Part shown: positions 7,698 through 15,428 of the stretch, piece by piece
How positions within the stretch are numbered: the first letter of the stretch is position 1
How the letters are laid out: each line of letters begins with the position of its first letter
NCBI RefSeq assembly: GCF_007833165.1
Contig: NZ_VOBQ01000004.1
Span: 248,001 to 312,000 of the forward strand
DNA: 64,000 nucleotides
Direction of reading: 5' to 3'
DNA from: Caenimonas sedimenti
GTDB taxonomy: Bacteria; Pseudomonadota; Gammaproteobacteria; Burkholderiales; Burkholderiaceae_C
Program-made: the position numbers and the translations under genes
Notes under the pieces: generated by a model
The model's database searches: none
What the model saw: only the letters and a program-made list of their open reading frames with translations
What the model was told of the DNA's origin: nothing

Positions 7698-8150
7698 ATG
7701 TCTGAGGCCACGGACAAACTGGCCCGCAGCCGCCTCGCCATCGTGGACCACATCCACCGGCGGGAGCGCCGGCACGATCCCCGCGAAACGCCGGCGCCGC
7801 CGGGCTTCGGCCTGGGTGGCGATGCGGAGCCGCCGGATCCTCCCGATCCGGGCAGCGGCTGGCTGGGGCACATGAAGCACGCGGTCAAGACCTGGTGGCG
7901 CTACCACCCGGCGCACATGGCAGTCGACATCGCCACGCCCATGCTGCAAGCCTATGCCCAGCGCAAGCCGGTGCAACTGCTGGCCATTTCGGCGGCCGCC
8001 GGTGCGGTGCTCACGTTCGCACGGCCCTGGAAACTCATTTCGCTCACGACCATCGCTGTCGCCGTCCTGAAATCGTCACAACTCTCGGGCCTGCTGATGG
8101 CCGCGATGTCGGCGGCGGACTATCGCAAGGACAACGACCGACCCGGATGA
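7698..8150 (+). CDS. Hypothetical membrane protein, third gene of the DUF883 operon
   Basis: 150 aa, no family I can name with certainty. The first 55 residues are hydrophilic and Pro/Gly-rich with a basic HRRERRHDPRE patch. The remainder contains WWRYHPAHM and two short hydrophobic stretches (about 94-108 and 115-138), suggesting a small membrane protein. It begins 27 bases after the holin-like gene, so is co-transcribed with it, and takes the place that YqjK holds in enterobacteria without visible similarity. ATG 7698 follows GGAAAGGCC. Confidence 0.65.
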   Translation: MSEATDKLARSRLAIVDHIHRRERRHDPRETPAPPGFGLGGDAEPPDPPDPGSGWLGHMKHAVKTWWRYHPAHMAVDIATPMLQAYAQRKPVQLLAISAAAGAVLTFARPWKLISLTTIAVAVLKSSQLSGLLMAAMSAADYRKDNDRPG

Positions 8151-8239
8151 ACGCAAGCCGGGCCGCGTGGTGCGGCGGCCCGGTATGCATTTTGGCAAGA
8201 CCGCACTGGAAACCAACTTCAACTTTTAGGGAGCTCCAC

Positions 8240-8554
8240 ATGAAACAGACTCGCGCCATTGTCCTGGCCATCCTCACCGGCATCACCCTGGCCTCCACCG
8301 GCTGCGCCGTGATGCGTGGCCAGACCGACGCCGGCACTTATGTCGACGACCGCGCGATCAGCACCGCGGTGAAGGCCAAGCTGCTCGAAGACAAGATGGT
8401 CGGCGGCATGTCGATCAACGTCGACGTGCTGAACGGCTCGGTGGCCCTGTCCGGGTTCGCCAAGTCCGGCGCGGAGAAGTCCCAGGCCGAAGCGCTCGCC
8501 CGCAGCACCAAGGGTGTGCGCGAAGTCCGCAACAACCTGGTCGTGCGCCCGTAA
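8240..8554 (+). CDS. BON-domain lipoprotein
   Basis: A 104-aa protein with a lipoprotein signal ending in the lipobox STGC (cleavage before C23), then a single BON domain (about 40-104: DDRAISTAVKAKL, then SINVDVLNGSVALSGF and GVREVRNNLVV). BON domains bind phospholipid and occur in osmotically induced proteins such as OsmY. ATG 8240 follows AGGGAGCTCC, a good ribosome site. It is separated from the upstream operon by 89 bases and followed by a strong terminator at 8585. A second BON lipoprotein lies at 9834-10265 on the other strand, so the region carries two. Confidence 0.85.
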   Translation: MKQTRAIVLAILTGITLASTGCAVMRGQTDAGTYVDDRAISTAVKAKLLEDKMVGGMSINVDVLNGSVALSGFAKSGAEKSQAEALARSTKGVREVRNNLVVRP

Positions 8555-8584
8555 GCCGGCAAGCCCGTCCACCAGCTGACAGGG

Positions 8585-8617
8585 GGCAGGTGCGCCAACG
8601 CGCGCCTGCCTTTTTTT
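8585..8617 (+). terminator. Strong terminator whose T run touches the next start codon
   Basis: An 11-bp stem (GGCAGGTGCGC / GCGCGCCTGCC, one G-T pair, loop CAAC) is followed by seven T (8611-8617). One base later is ATG 8619 of the zinc-peptidase gene, so there is no room for a ribosome site between them. Confidence 0.85.
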
Positions 8618-8618
8618 C

Positions 8619-9791
8619 ATGAAAACATTCCATTGCCAGTATTGCGGCCACCCGATCTTCTTCGAGAACGTGAAGTGCCTGCAGTGCGGCAGCGCCCTCG
8701 CCTTCCTGCCGGACCGGCTTTCCATGGCGGCTCTCGAACCCGTCCCGCGCGGGGAGGGTCTGTGGCGCCCGCGCATGCGCCGCAAGGGAGCGGCCTCGCA
8801 AGCCAGGTACCGCCTGTGCAGCAACAGCGCGCAGCTCCAGGCCTGCAACTTCGCCGTGCCGGCCAGCGACAGCAATCCGCTGTGCGCGTCGTGCCGCCTC
8901 ACGCGCGTGCTGCCCGACCTGTCGCAACCGGACAACCACGAACGCTGGTACCGGACCGAGGTCGCGAAGCGCCGCCTGTTCTACACACTGGCCAAGCTGG
9001 GGCTGCTCTCCATGACGCCCCCCGACGGTGCCGCCGACGGGCCGGTGTTCGAGTTCCTCGCCGATCTACCGGGCCAGCAGGTGATGACGGGCCACTGCAA
9101 CGGCGTCATCACGCTGAACGTGGCCGAAGCGGACGACACCGAGCGCGTGCGCCGGCGGGTCGAGATGCACGAGCCCTACCGCACGCTGCTCGGTCACCTG
9201 CGCCATGAGTCCGGCCATTACTACTGGGACCGGCTGGTGCGCGATGGTGGCCGCGTCGACGCGTTCAGGGAAGTCTTCGGCGACGAGCAACTGGATTACC
9301 AGCAGGCCCTGCAGGACCACTACGCGCGCGGCGGCGCCGTGCCGGGCTGGCAGGACAGCTTCGTGAGCGCCTATGCGACGGCCCACCCCTGGGAGGACTG
9401 GGCGGAAACCTGGGCGCACTACCTCCACATGGTCGACCTGCTCGAAGCCGCGGCCTCGTACAACACCAAACTCAGCATCCCCGGGAACGAGGGTGAAGTC
9501 GAAGAGGTGATCAACCCCCTGGAAACCGGGCTGCCGGACTTCAACGTGCTGGTGGACCAATGGGTTCCCGTGACCCTGCTCGTGAACAGCCTGAATCGCA
9601 GCCTGGGTCAGGAGGACGCCTACCCCTTCGCGCTGTCCGCGGGTGCCCTGGAGAAGCTGCGCTTCGTGCACGACGTCATCCGTGAAACCAAGGAGCAGAT
9701 GACCTTGCACGCGCCGGCCGCGCAGGCGGTGGCAGCGGCGCCAGAGGCTGCGGATCCCGCTGCGGCGGCACCGGCGCCAGCCCAGATGTGA
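8619..9791 (+). CDS. Putative zinc-binding metallopeptidase (COG4307 type)
   Basis: 390 aa. An N-terminal zinc ribbon (C6/C9 and C20/C23, in HCQYCG and KCLQCG) opens the protein, followed by a second Cys pair near C89/C92. The catalytic motif HESGH is at 196-200 and a conserved EDWAETWAHYLH segment near 259-270 supplies the third ligand region; this is the Peptidase_Mx family, whose substrate is unknown. The start is fixed because the first zinc cysteine is residue 6 and relatives begin MKTF. The ATG directly follows a terminator T run and has no Shine-Dalgarno. The Ala/Pro-rich tail is low complexity. A bidirectional terminator follows. Confidence 0.85.
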   Translation: MKTFHCQYCGHPIFFENVKCLQCGSALAFLPDRLSMAALEPVPRGEGLWRPRMRRKGAASQARYRLCSNSAQLQACNFAVPASDSNPLCASCRLTRVLPDLSQPDNHERWYRTEVAKRRLFYTLAKLGLLSMTPPDGAADGPVFEFLADLPGQQVMTGHCNGVITLNVAEADDTERVRRRVEMHEPYRTLLGHLRHESGHYYWDRLVRDGGRVDAFREVFGDEQLDYQQALQDHYARGGAVPGWQDSFVSAYATAHPWEDWAETWAHYLHMVDLLEAAASYNTKLSIPGNEGEVEEVINPLETGLPDFNVLVDQWVPVTLLVNSLNRSLGQEDAYPFALSAGALEKLRFVHDVIRETKEQMTLHAPAAQAVAAAPEAADPAAAAPAPAQM

Positions 9792-9794
9792 CAA

Positions 9795-9813
9795 AGCCGC
9801 CCCACGGGGCGGC
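9795..9813. terminator. Convergent terminator hairpin
   Basis: Stem AGCCGCCCC / GGGGCGGCT with a 2-base centre, followed by TCATTT on the plus strand and preceded by an A-rich stretch, so it can serve both the peptidase gene (+) and the BON gene (-). Confidence 0.75.
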
Positions 9814-9833
9814 TTCATTTCGCAAGGGCGATT

Positions 9834-10265
9834 TCAGCCGAGCGTGAGCTGGTTGTCCACCGACTTCACATCCTTCACATGGCGCACCACCTCGGCGGCG
9901 CGTTCCTTGGCGGCCGGATCCGGGGCGGTCCCGCGCAGGGTGACGGTGCCCTCCCTGGCATCCACGTCGATCTTCAACGCGCTCAAGTCCGGGTCGGCCG
10001 CCAGCGCCGATTTGACCTTGACGAGGATCTGCGCGTCCTGCCCCAAGCCAGTCTCGGCGCCCGCACCCATGACACTGGTGTCGGCCGGCCGCACGGTCTC
10101 GTCGGTTTCCGTCTTCACTTCACCCACCACGGCAGGGCCCTGGAGCGCGGGGTTGGTGGGATTGCCGTTGGCGTCGGCCGTGTCGATGCGGTCGCCGCAG
10201 GCGCCCAGCGCCAGCAGCACGGCGAGCGACGAGGCCACGGCGAGGGTCTTGCCCAGCTGTCTCAT
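9834..10265 (-). CDS. BON-domain lipoprotein, second copy
   Basis: 143 aa. A lipoprotein signal with lipobox LGAC precedes a linker (about 25-75) and one BON domain (about 76-143: QDAQILVKVKSAL, then IDVDAREGTVTLRGTA and VKDVKSVDNQLTL). ATG 10265 has AAGGAAAT just upstream; the longer in-frame extension to 10418 reads through non-coding DNA. Its role is probably envelope stress, as for OsmY-like proteins. Two TGTAGG half-sites occur upstream (near 10325 and 10374), like the TAG-type dyads near 4208 and 6922, but this is weak. Confidence 0.83.
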   Translation of the reverse strand: MRQLGKTLAVASSLAVLLALGACGDRIDTADANGNPTNPALQGPAVVGEVKTETDETVRPADTSVMGAGAETGLGQDAQILVKVKSALAADPDLSALKIDVDAREGTVTLRGTAPDPAAKERAAEVVRHVKDVKSVDNQLTLG

Positions 10266-10389
10266 GTTGATTTCCTTGTTCCGATCATCCTGAAATGGGA
10301 CGGGCTTGCGTCCCGGCTCAGTCAATGTAGGCAGCCGCCGCCGCTGGGCCAGTCGGGCGGCGCCGGAAACGGATGTAGGACGCGCGACT

Positions 10390-12843
10390 TCAGGACGAAG
10401 TGTCCGCCTCCATGTCACGCAGGATGCGGTCGAGCCGCTGCGACAACTGCTCGGTCGACAGCTTTTCGCGAAAGCGCTCCACCATCAACGGCAGGCTCAT
10501 GGGGCTGGGATGCCGCAGCGGCACGAAATCCATGCGCTTGTCCCGCATCCGCTGCAGCGTGGCGCCGAGCCGCGAAATTTCCAGCTCCTGGCTCAGCACT
10601 TCGCGTTCGGCCTGCGTCAGCAACAGGTTGGCGGCGTCGTACTTGCGGAACACTTCGAAAAAGAGGCCGCTGGACGCCTGCAACTGCTTGTTGCTTTTGG
10701 GCTGGCCGGGGTAGCCGGACGACACCAGCCCCGCGACGCGCGCGATTTCCCGGAAGCGCCGCTGCGCCAGCTCGGAGGAGTTGAGCGAAGCCAGCACGTC
10801 GGCCATGAGGTTGCGTGCCGCGAACATCCGCCCGCTCGTCACGGGCTCCACCTCGAACGGCTCGGCGCTCACGAGCTCGAAGCCATAGTCGTTGATCGAG
10901 ATGCTGAAGGTGTTGGGCTTGTCCCGCGCCAGGCGCCAGGCGAGCAGGCTGGCCAGCCCCAGGTGCACATTGCGGCCTGCGAAGGGGTAGACGTAGAGAT
11001 GCTGCCCTTCGCGCGACTGGAAGGCCTCGACCAGCAGCGTGGTGGGCGTGGGAATGCGCGAGAGCCGCTGCTGTGTCTGCAGCATCGGCCGCGCGGCTTC
11101 CAGTTCGGGCTCGAAGAAGTCGCCCTGCGCCGCCGCTTGCATCATCTCGAGCACGGCGTCGCTGAGCTCGGTGGAAAGCGCCATCTTGCTGCCCTGCCAG
11201 GTGGGCACGGTGCCCTTGTTGCGTGTGGCCTTGCGCACGTACGCGGCCATCTCGCGCACCCGCACGAACTCCAGCAGGCGGCCCGCGAAGAAGAAGCAGT
11301 CCCCGGCCTTGAGCCGGGCGATGAAGCCCTCCTCCATGGTGCCGAGGGTCTTGCCACTCAGGTACTTCACCTGGATCGCCGCGTCGCTGACGATGGTGCC
11401 GACACCGAGCCGGTGCCGCTTCGCAACGCCGCGGTCGGTGACGCGGTACACGCCATCCTCTCCGCGCACGATGCGGTGGTATTCCGGATAGGCGCCCAGG
11501 CTCTCGCCGCCGCGTTCGCAGAAAGCCAGCGCCCAGGCGAACTCCGCCTGCGAGAGATCGCGGTAAGCCCACGCGGTCCTCACTTCGGCAAACAAGGCTT
11601 CGGGCGTGAAACCGCCGCCCAGTGCCACGGTCACGAGGTGCTGCACCAGGACGTCGAATGGCTTCTCGGGAGATTCACGCTTCTCCACGCGGCCGACCCG
11701 CGCCGCCCAGCGCGCGGCCGCGGATTCGATGATTTCCATCGTGTTGGTCGGCACCAGCGTGATGCGGCTCGGGCGCCCCGGCGCATGGCCGCTGCGGCCG
11801 GCGCGCTGCAGCATGCGGGCGACGCCTTTGGCCGAGCCGACCTGCAGCACGCGCTCCACCGGCAGGAAGTCGACGCCGAGGTCGAGCGACGAGGTCGCCA
11901 CCACCGCGCGCAGGGTGCCCTGCTTCAGGCCCTGCTCGACCCATTCGCGGGTGGCCTTGTCGAGCGAACCGTGGTGCAGCGCGATGTGGCCGGCCCAGTC
12001 CGGCCGCTCCTCCAGCAGCAACTGGTACCAGATCTCGGCCTGCGAGCGCACGTTGGTGAAGACCAGCGTGGTGCCGGAGCGCTCGATCTCCTCCACCACC
12101 GGCACTTTCATGCGGGCACCGAGATGGCCGGCCCAGGAGTACTTGCCCGGGTCGGGCGGGATCAGCGTGTCGATCGCCAGGGTCTTGTCGATGCGCCCCC
12201 GCACCAGGCGCGGCGCGGGCCGCGGATCCGGCGCGCACAGCACCTGCATCGCCTGCTCCAGGTTGCCCAGCGTCGCGCTCAGTCCCCAGGTCACCAGCGC
12301 CGGCTGGAACGTGCGCAAGCGTGCCAGCGCCAGCTGCGCCTGCACGCCGCGCTTGCTGCCGATCAGTTCGTGCCATTCATCGATGACCACGTATTCGACC
12401 GACGACAAGGTTTCGCGGGCGTTTTCGCGCGTGAGCATCAGCGTCAGCGATTCCGGCGTCGTCACCAGCACCGTCGGAAACTTGCGGTCCTGCCGGGCCC
12501 GTTCCGCGCTGGGCGTGTCGCCGGTGCGCAGCCCGATGCTCCAGGTGGGCGCCAGCTCACGCAGGGGCTCGGCCAGCGCCTTCGTCGTGTCCGCCGCCAG
12601 CGCCCGCATGGGGGTCAGCCAGACCACGCGCAGCGGTTCCGCCGCGCGGCCCGGCGGATAGCGCCCCAGCAGCGCTTCGAGCATGCCCAGCCAGACGGCG
12701 TAGGTCTTGCCCGAACCGGTGGTGGCGTGCAGCATGCCGCTGCGGCCTTCGGCGACCGCCTGCCACACCTCCTGCTGGAAGGCGAACGGCTCCCAGCCCC
12801 GGCCGGCGAGCCACGCCTGCAAACGTTCCCCTGCCACCGTCAT
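10390..12843 (-). CDS. Ligase-associated DEXH-box DNA helicase (Lhr-like)
   Basis: An 817-aa superfamily 2 helicase of the kind normally linked to an ATP-dependent DNA ligase and an MBL exonuclease. The Q motif region is WEPFAFQQE. Walker A is TTGSGKT (41-47), Walker B is the DEWH variant (VIDEWHE), SATLGN is motif III, and the QRAGRSGHAPG motif VI is intact. The C-terminal half carries the Lhr-type winged-helix and DUF4145-like regions. Its start overlaps the marR stop by ATGA (12840-12843), so it is translationally coupled to that regulator. The ligase and exonuclease genes lie near 23-26 kb, away from it, which is unusual for this family. Confidence 0.88.
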   Translation of the reverse strand: MTVAGERLQAWLAGRGWEPFAFQQEVWQAVAEGRSGMLHATTGSGKTYAVWLGMLEALLGRYPPGRAAEPLRVVWLTPMRALAADTTKALAEPLRELAPTWSIGLRTGDTPSAERARQDRKFPTVLVTTPESLTLMLTRENARETLSSVEYVVIDEWHELIGSKRGVQAQLALARLRTFQPALVTWGLSATLGNLEQAMQVLCAPDPRPAPRLVRGRIDKTLAIDTLIPPDPGKYSWAGHLGARMKVPVVEEIERSGTTLVFTNVRSQAEIWYQLLLEERPDWAGHIALHHGSLDKATREWVEQGLKQGTLRAVVATSSLDLGVDFLPVERVLQVGSAKGVARMLQRAGRSGHAPGRPSRITLVPTNTMEIIESAAARWAARVGRVEKRESPEKPFDVLVQHLVTVALGGGFTPEALFAEVRTAWAYRDLSQAEFAWALAFCERGGESLGAYPEYHRIVRGEDGVYRVTDRGVAKRHRLGVGTIVSDAAIQVKYLSGKTLGTMEEGFIARLKAGDCFFFAGRLLEFVRVREMAAYVRKATRNKGTVPTWQGSKMALSTELSDAVLEMMQAAAQGDFFEPELEAARPMLQTQQRLSRIPTPTTLLVEAFQSREGQHLYVYPFAGRNVHLGLASLLAWRLARDKPNTFSISINDYGFELVSAEPFEVEPVTSGRMFAARNLMADVLASLNSSELAQRRFREIARVAGLVSSGYPGQPKSNKQLQASSGLFFEVFRKYDAANLLLTQAEREVLSQELEISRLGATLQRMRDKRMDFVPLRHPSPMSLPLMVERFREKLSTEQLSQRLDRILRDMEADTSS

Positions 12844-13358
12844 CCAGTCGCGGTCCGCCCGCGGCCACCCCGGTGCCGGTCGGCTTTGGGCAATTCCGCC
12901 TGGGCCATCAGGGTTTCCGCCCGTTGCTGCAGTGCGGCCAGTGCCGTGTCGAGCAAAGCCACATCGGCGTCCGGCAATGCCGTCAGCAGGCTCTGGTTGA
13001 TCTCGCGCACCAGCGGAAACAGCTCGCCGTAGAGCGCATGGCCCGCATCGGTGAGGGCCACGCTGGCCTGGCGCCGGTCACCGGTGCCGGTGGCGCGCCG
13101 CACCAGCTTCTTGGCCACCAGGGAGGTGATCGCGCGCGAGGTGCGGGCGCGATCCAGCTGGGCCCGCTCGGCCAATTGCGAGGACAGCAGGCCCGGCTCC
13201 TGCACCAGCGCGCCGATCACCCGCCACTCGCGCCGCGTGATGCCGAAGCGGCCCTCGCACAGGCGGATCACCATCCCGCCGGCCACCTGCAGGGCGCGGT
13301 TCATCCGGTACAGCAGCAAATCATCCAGTGCCTGCGGATGAGCGAGCCTGGAAGGCAT
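12840..13358 (-). CDS. MarR family transcriptional regulator
   Basis: A 172-aa winged-helix dimeric repressor-type protein. The DNA-binding region lies about residues 45-105 (FGITRREWRVIGALVQEP, SSQLAERAQLDRARTSRAI, wing RATGTGDRRQASVAL); flanking helices form the dimer interface. I chose ATG 13358; an in-frame TTG at 13391 falls within the dyad at 13378. It is divergent from the Bug receptor gene at 13455 and overlaps the helicase start by 4 bases. The likely targets are its own promoter and the receptor-sulfatase operon, with an aromatic or sulfated ligand as effector, which is inferred. Confidence 0.88.
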   Translation of the reverse strand: MPSRLAHPQALDDLLLYRMNRALQVAGGMVIRLCEGRFGITRREWRVIGALVQEPGLLSSQLAERAQLDRARTSRAITSLVAKKLVRRATGTGDRRQASVALTDAGHALYGELFPLVREINQSLLTALPDADVALLDTALAALQQRAETLMAQAELPKADRHRGGRGRTATG

Positions 13359-13377
13359 AGGGTTTGTGCGGTGAACG

Positions 13378-13396
13378 ATTGATTTGAACAATCAAT
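13378..13396. promoter_or_regulatory. Probable MarR operator
   Basis: A perfect inverted repeat ATTGATT-TGAAC-AATCAAT, with 7-bp arms and a 5-base centre, lies in the 96-base gap between marR (-) and the Bug receptor gene (+). Size and AT-rich arms fit MarR-family operators, and the position 20 bases before the marR ATG would allow autorepression. Confidence 0.65.
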
Positions 13397-13454
13397 TGTG
13401 GGGCAACTAGAGTGTGGATGGTCCGCGCGCGCGAACCCCACTCCGAAAGACCCC

Positions 13455-14420
13455 ATGCACCTCCGCACCCCCTTGCTCGCCGTTTGCGCCATCGCACTCA
13501 CTTCGTTGCTGGCCGGGCCGGCCGCCGCCCAGGACAAGCCGCCCTTGAAGATCCTGGTCGGTTTCCCGCCGGGCGGCTCGGCCGACCAGATTGCGCGCCT
13601 CGTCGGTGACGCGATCCGCGACGACTTCGCGCAGGTCACGGTCGAGAACCGGCCCGGGGCGGGCGGTCGCATTGCGGTGACGGCGGCGAAGAACGCCAAG
13701 CCCGATGGCCAGACCGTGATCATCTTGCCCAGCGGACCGATGGTCCTGTACCCCCACGTCTACAAGAAGCTCGACTACGACGCGGTGAAGGACTTCACCC
13801 CCGTCTCGCTGATCGCGCATTTCCAGTTCGGCGTGGTCTCCGGCCCGGCCAGCGGCGCGAAGAGCGTCGCCGAGATGCTGGCCAAGGCCAAGGCCGATCC
13901 GAAGACCGCCACGTATGGGTCACCCGGGCTCGGCTCCCTGCCGCACTTCATGGGCGTGCTGATGGAGCAGAGCAGCGGCGCGTCGTTCACGCACGTCCCG
14001 TTCCAGGGCGGCGGGCCGGCCAACACGGCACTGCTGGGAGGCCACATCGGCTACAAGTTCGACGTTGTCTCGGAGACGGCCGAATTGCACCGCTCGGGCA
14101 AGGTGCGCATCATCGCGGTGACGGGGCCGCGGCGCGACCCGCAGGTGCCCGAAGTGCCGACGCTGAAAGAGTCGGGCGTGAACATGGAAGCCACCGCGTG
14201 GTTCGCCATGTACGCACCGGCCGGCGTGCCGCCGGAGGCTCTGGCACGGCTGGAGCGCGCCGTGTCGGGCGCGGTGAAGAAGCCCGCCATGCAGGAACGC
14301 CTGCTCAAGCTGGGCTACGAGCCGGTGGGCTCCACCTCCGCCGAACTGGCGGCCGCGCAACGCGCCGACCTCGCGCGGTGGGAAAAGCCGATCAAGGCCA
14401 CCGGCGTGAGCCTGGATTAG
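13455..14420 (+). CDS. Bug-family tripartite tricarboxylate transporter substrate-binding protein
   Basis: 321 aa, periplasmic receptor. A signal peptide (about 1-26, cleaved after PAAAQ-type end) precedes the Bug fold: KILVGFPPGGSADQIARL, VENRPGAGG, GSPGLGSLPHFMG, and the FQGGGPANTALLGGH ligand loop. Bug proteins bind organic acids and other small anions. The TctA/TctB membrane subunits are not in the window, so this is an orphan receptor, common in Burkholderiales. It is first in a probable operon with a second Bug gene 12 bases on and a sulfatase. The upstream MarR dyad suggests regulation by the divergent repressor. Ligand unknown. Confidence 0.87.
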   Translation: MHLRTPLLAVCAIALTSLLAGPAAAQDKPPLKILVGFPPGGSADQIARLVGDAIRDDFAQVTVENRPGAGGRIAVTAAKNAKPDGQTVIILPSGPMVLYPHVYKKLDYDAVKDFTPVSLIAHFQFGVVSGPASGAKSVAEMLAKAKADPKTATYGSPGLGSLPHFMGVLMEQSSGASFTHVPFQGGGPANTALLGGHIGYKFDVVSETAELHRSGKVRIIAVTGPRRDPQVPEVPTLKESGVNMEATAWFAMYAPAGVPPEALARLERAVSGAVKKPAMQERLLKLGYEPVGSTSAELAAAQRADLARWEKPIKATGVSLD

Positions 14421-14432
14421 AAGGGTCGCACC

Positions 14433-15428
14433 ATGAAACGCTTCTTCCTGTCGAAGTCTTTGCCATGTGCCGCGGTGCTGCTGGCCGCCGTGACCACCCT
14501 GGCCGCACCATCGGCTCTGGCGCAAGCGCCGGCCTGGCCCACCAAAGCCGTGAAACTGCTGGTCGGCTCGCCGCCCGGGGGTCCCTCGGACATCACGGCA
14601 CGCCTGTTCGCCGAAGCGCTGTCCAAACGCACCGGCCAGCCGGCGCTGGTGGAGAACCGTCCGGGCGCCGGCAACAACCTCGCCGCCGCCGCGGCTGCCA
14701 AGGCGGAACCCGACGGCCACACGCTGGTGCTCAGCCCCGACACCGTGCTCACGGTGAACCCGCTGGTCTACGGCAACCAGGGCTTCGATGCGCGCAACGA
14801 CCTGGTGTCCGTGTCCATCGTCGCGAGCTTCAGCCAGATGCTGGTGTGCAACCCTTCGGTTGGCGTGAAGACGGCCGCTGAACTGGTCGACAAGGCCAAG
14901 TCCACGCGCATCACCTACGCCTCCGGCGGGCCTGGCGTGCCCGGCCACCTGGCCGCCGAGATGTTCCTGCAATCGTCCGGCGCCCGCATGGACCACGTGC
15001 CGTACCGCGGTCCCGCGCCCGCCACGCAGGCCGTGCTGGCCGGCGAGGTCGGCTGCGGCTTCCTGGCGACACCCACGGTCATCCAGCACGTGAAGGCCGG
15101 CAAGCTGAACGCGCTGGCGGTGTCGGCCGGCACGCCCTCGCCGCTCGCGCCCGACGTGCCGACCCTGGCCAAGGCCTTGAGCCAGCCGAACCTGGACGTG
15201 AGCTTCCGCCTGGTGCTGCAGGTGGCGAAGGGCACGCCCGCGCCGGTGCTGGCGGCGATCGAACGCGCGACGATGGACATCCTGAAGGAGCCCGACATCC
15301 GCACCCGGCTGCTGGCCTCGGATCTCGTCGTGCAAGGCAGCAGCAGCGCGCAGGCGCACCAGGTGATGCAGGCCGAGATGGCGCGCTGGGAACCCCTGGT
15401 GAAGCGCCTGGAACTGAAGGCGAACTAG
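14433..15428 (+). CDS. Bug-family substrate-binding protein, second copy
   Basis: 331 aa, with a signal peptide (about 1-30, ending LAQA) and the same Bug motifs as its neighbour (LLVGSPPGGPSDITARL, VENRPGAGNN, GGPGVPGHLAAE, YRGPAPATQAVLAGE). AAGGG lies before ATG 14433. Its stop TAG (15426-15428) overlaps the sulfatase GTG start by one base, so receptor and sulfatase are tightly coupled, which suggests that the bound ligand is related to the sulfatase substrate or product. The two receptors are clearly homologous yet diverged, so they probably differ in ligand. Confidence 0.87.
   Translation: MKRFFLSKSLPCAAVLLAAVTTLAAPSALAQAPAWPTKAVKLLVGSPPGGPSDITARLFAEALSKRTGQPALVENRPGAGNNLAAAAAAKAEPDGHTLVLSPDTVLTVNPLVYGNQGFDARNDLVSVSIVASFSQMLVCNPSVGVKTAAELVDKAKSTRITYASGGPGVPGHLAAEMFLQSSGARMDHVPYRGPAPATQAVLAGEVGCGFLATPTVIQHVKAGKLNALAVSAGTPSPLAPDVPTLAKALSQPNLDVSFRLVLQVAKGTPAPVLAAIERATMDILKEPDIRTRLLASDLVVQGSSSAQAHQVMQAEMARWEPLVKRLELKAN

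Noticed and set aside
10306..13032. Long plus-strand open frame of 908 codons opposite the helicase
   Set aside because: It is an antisense shadow of the helicase in GC-rich DNA; its translation is Arg/His/Gln-rich low complexity with no domain, whereas the minus strand encodes all helicase motifs.
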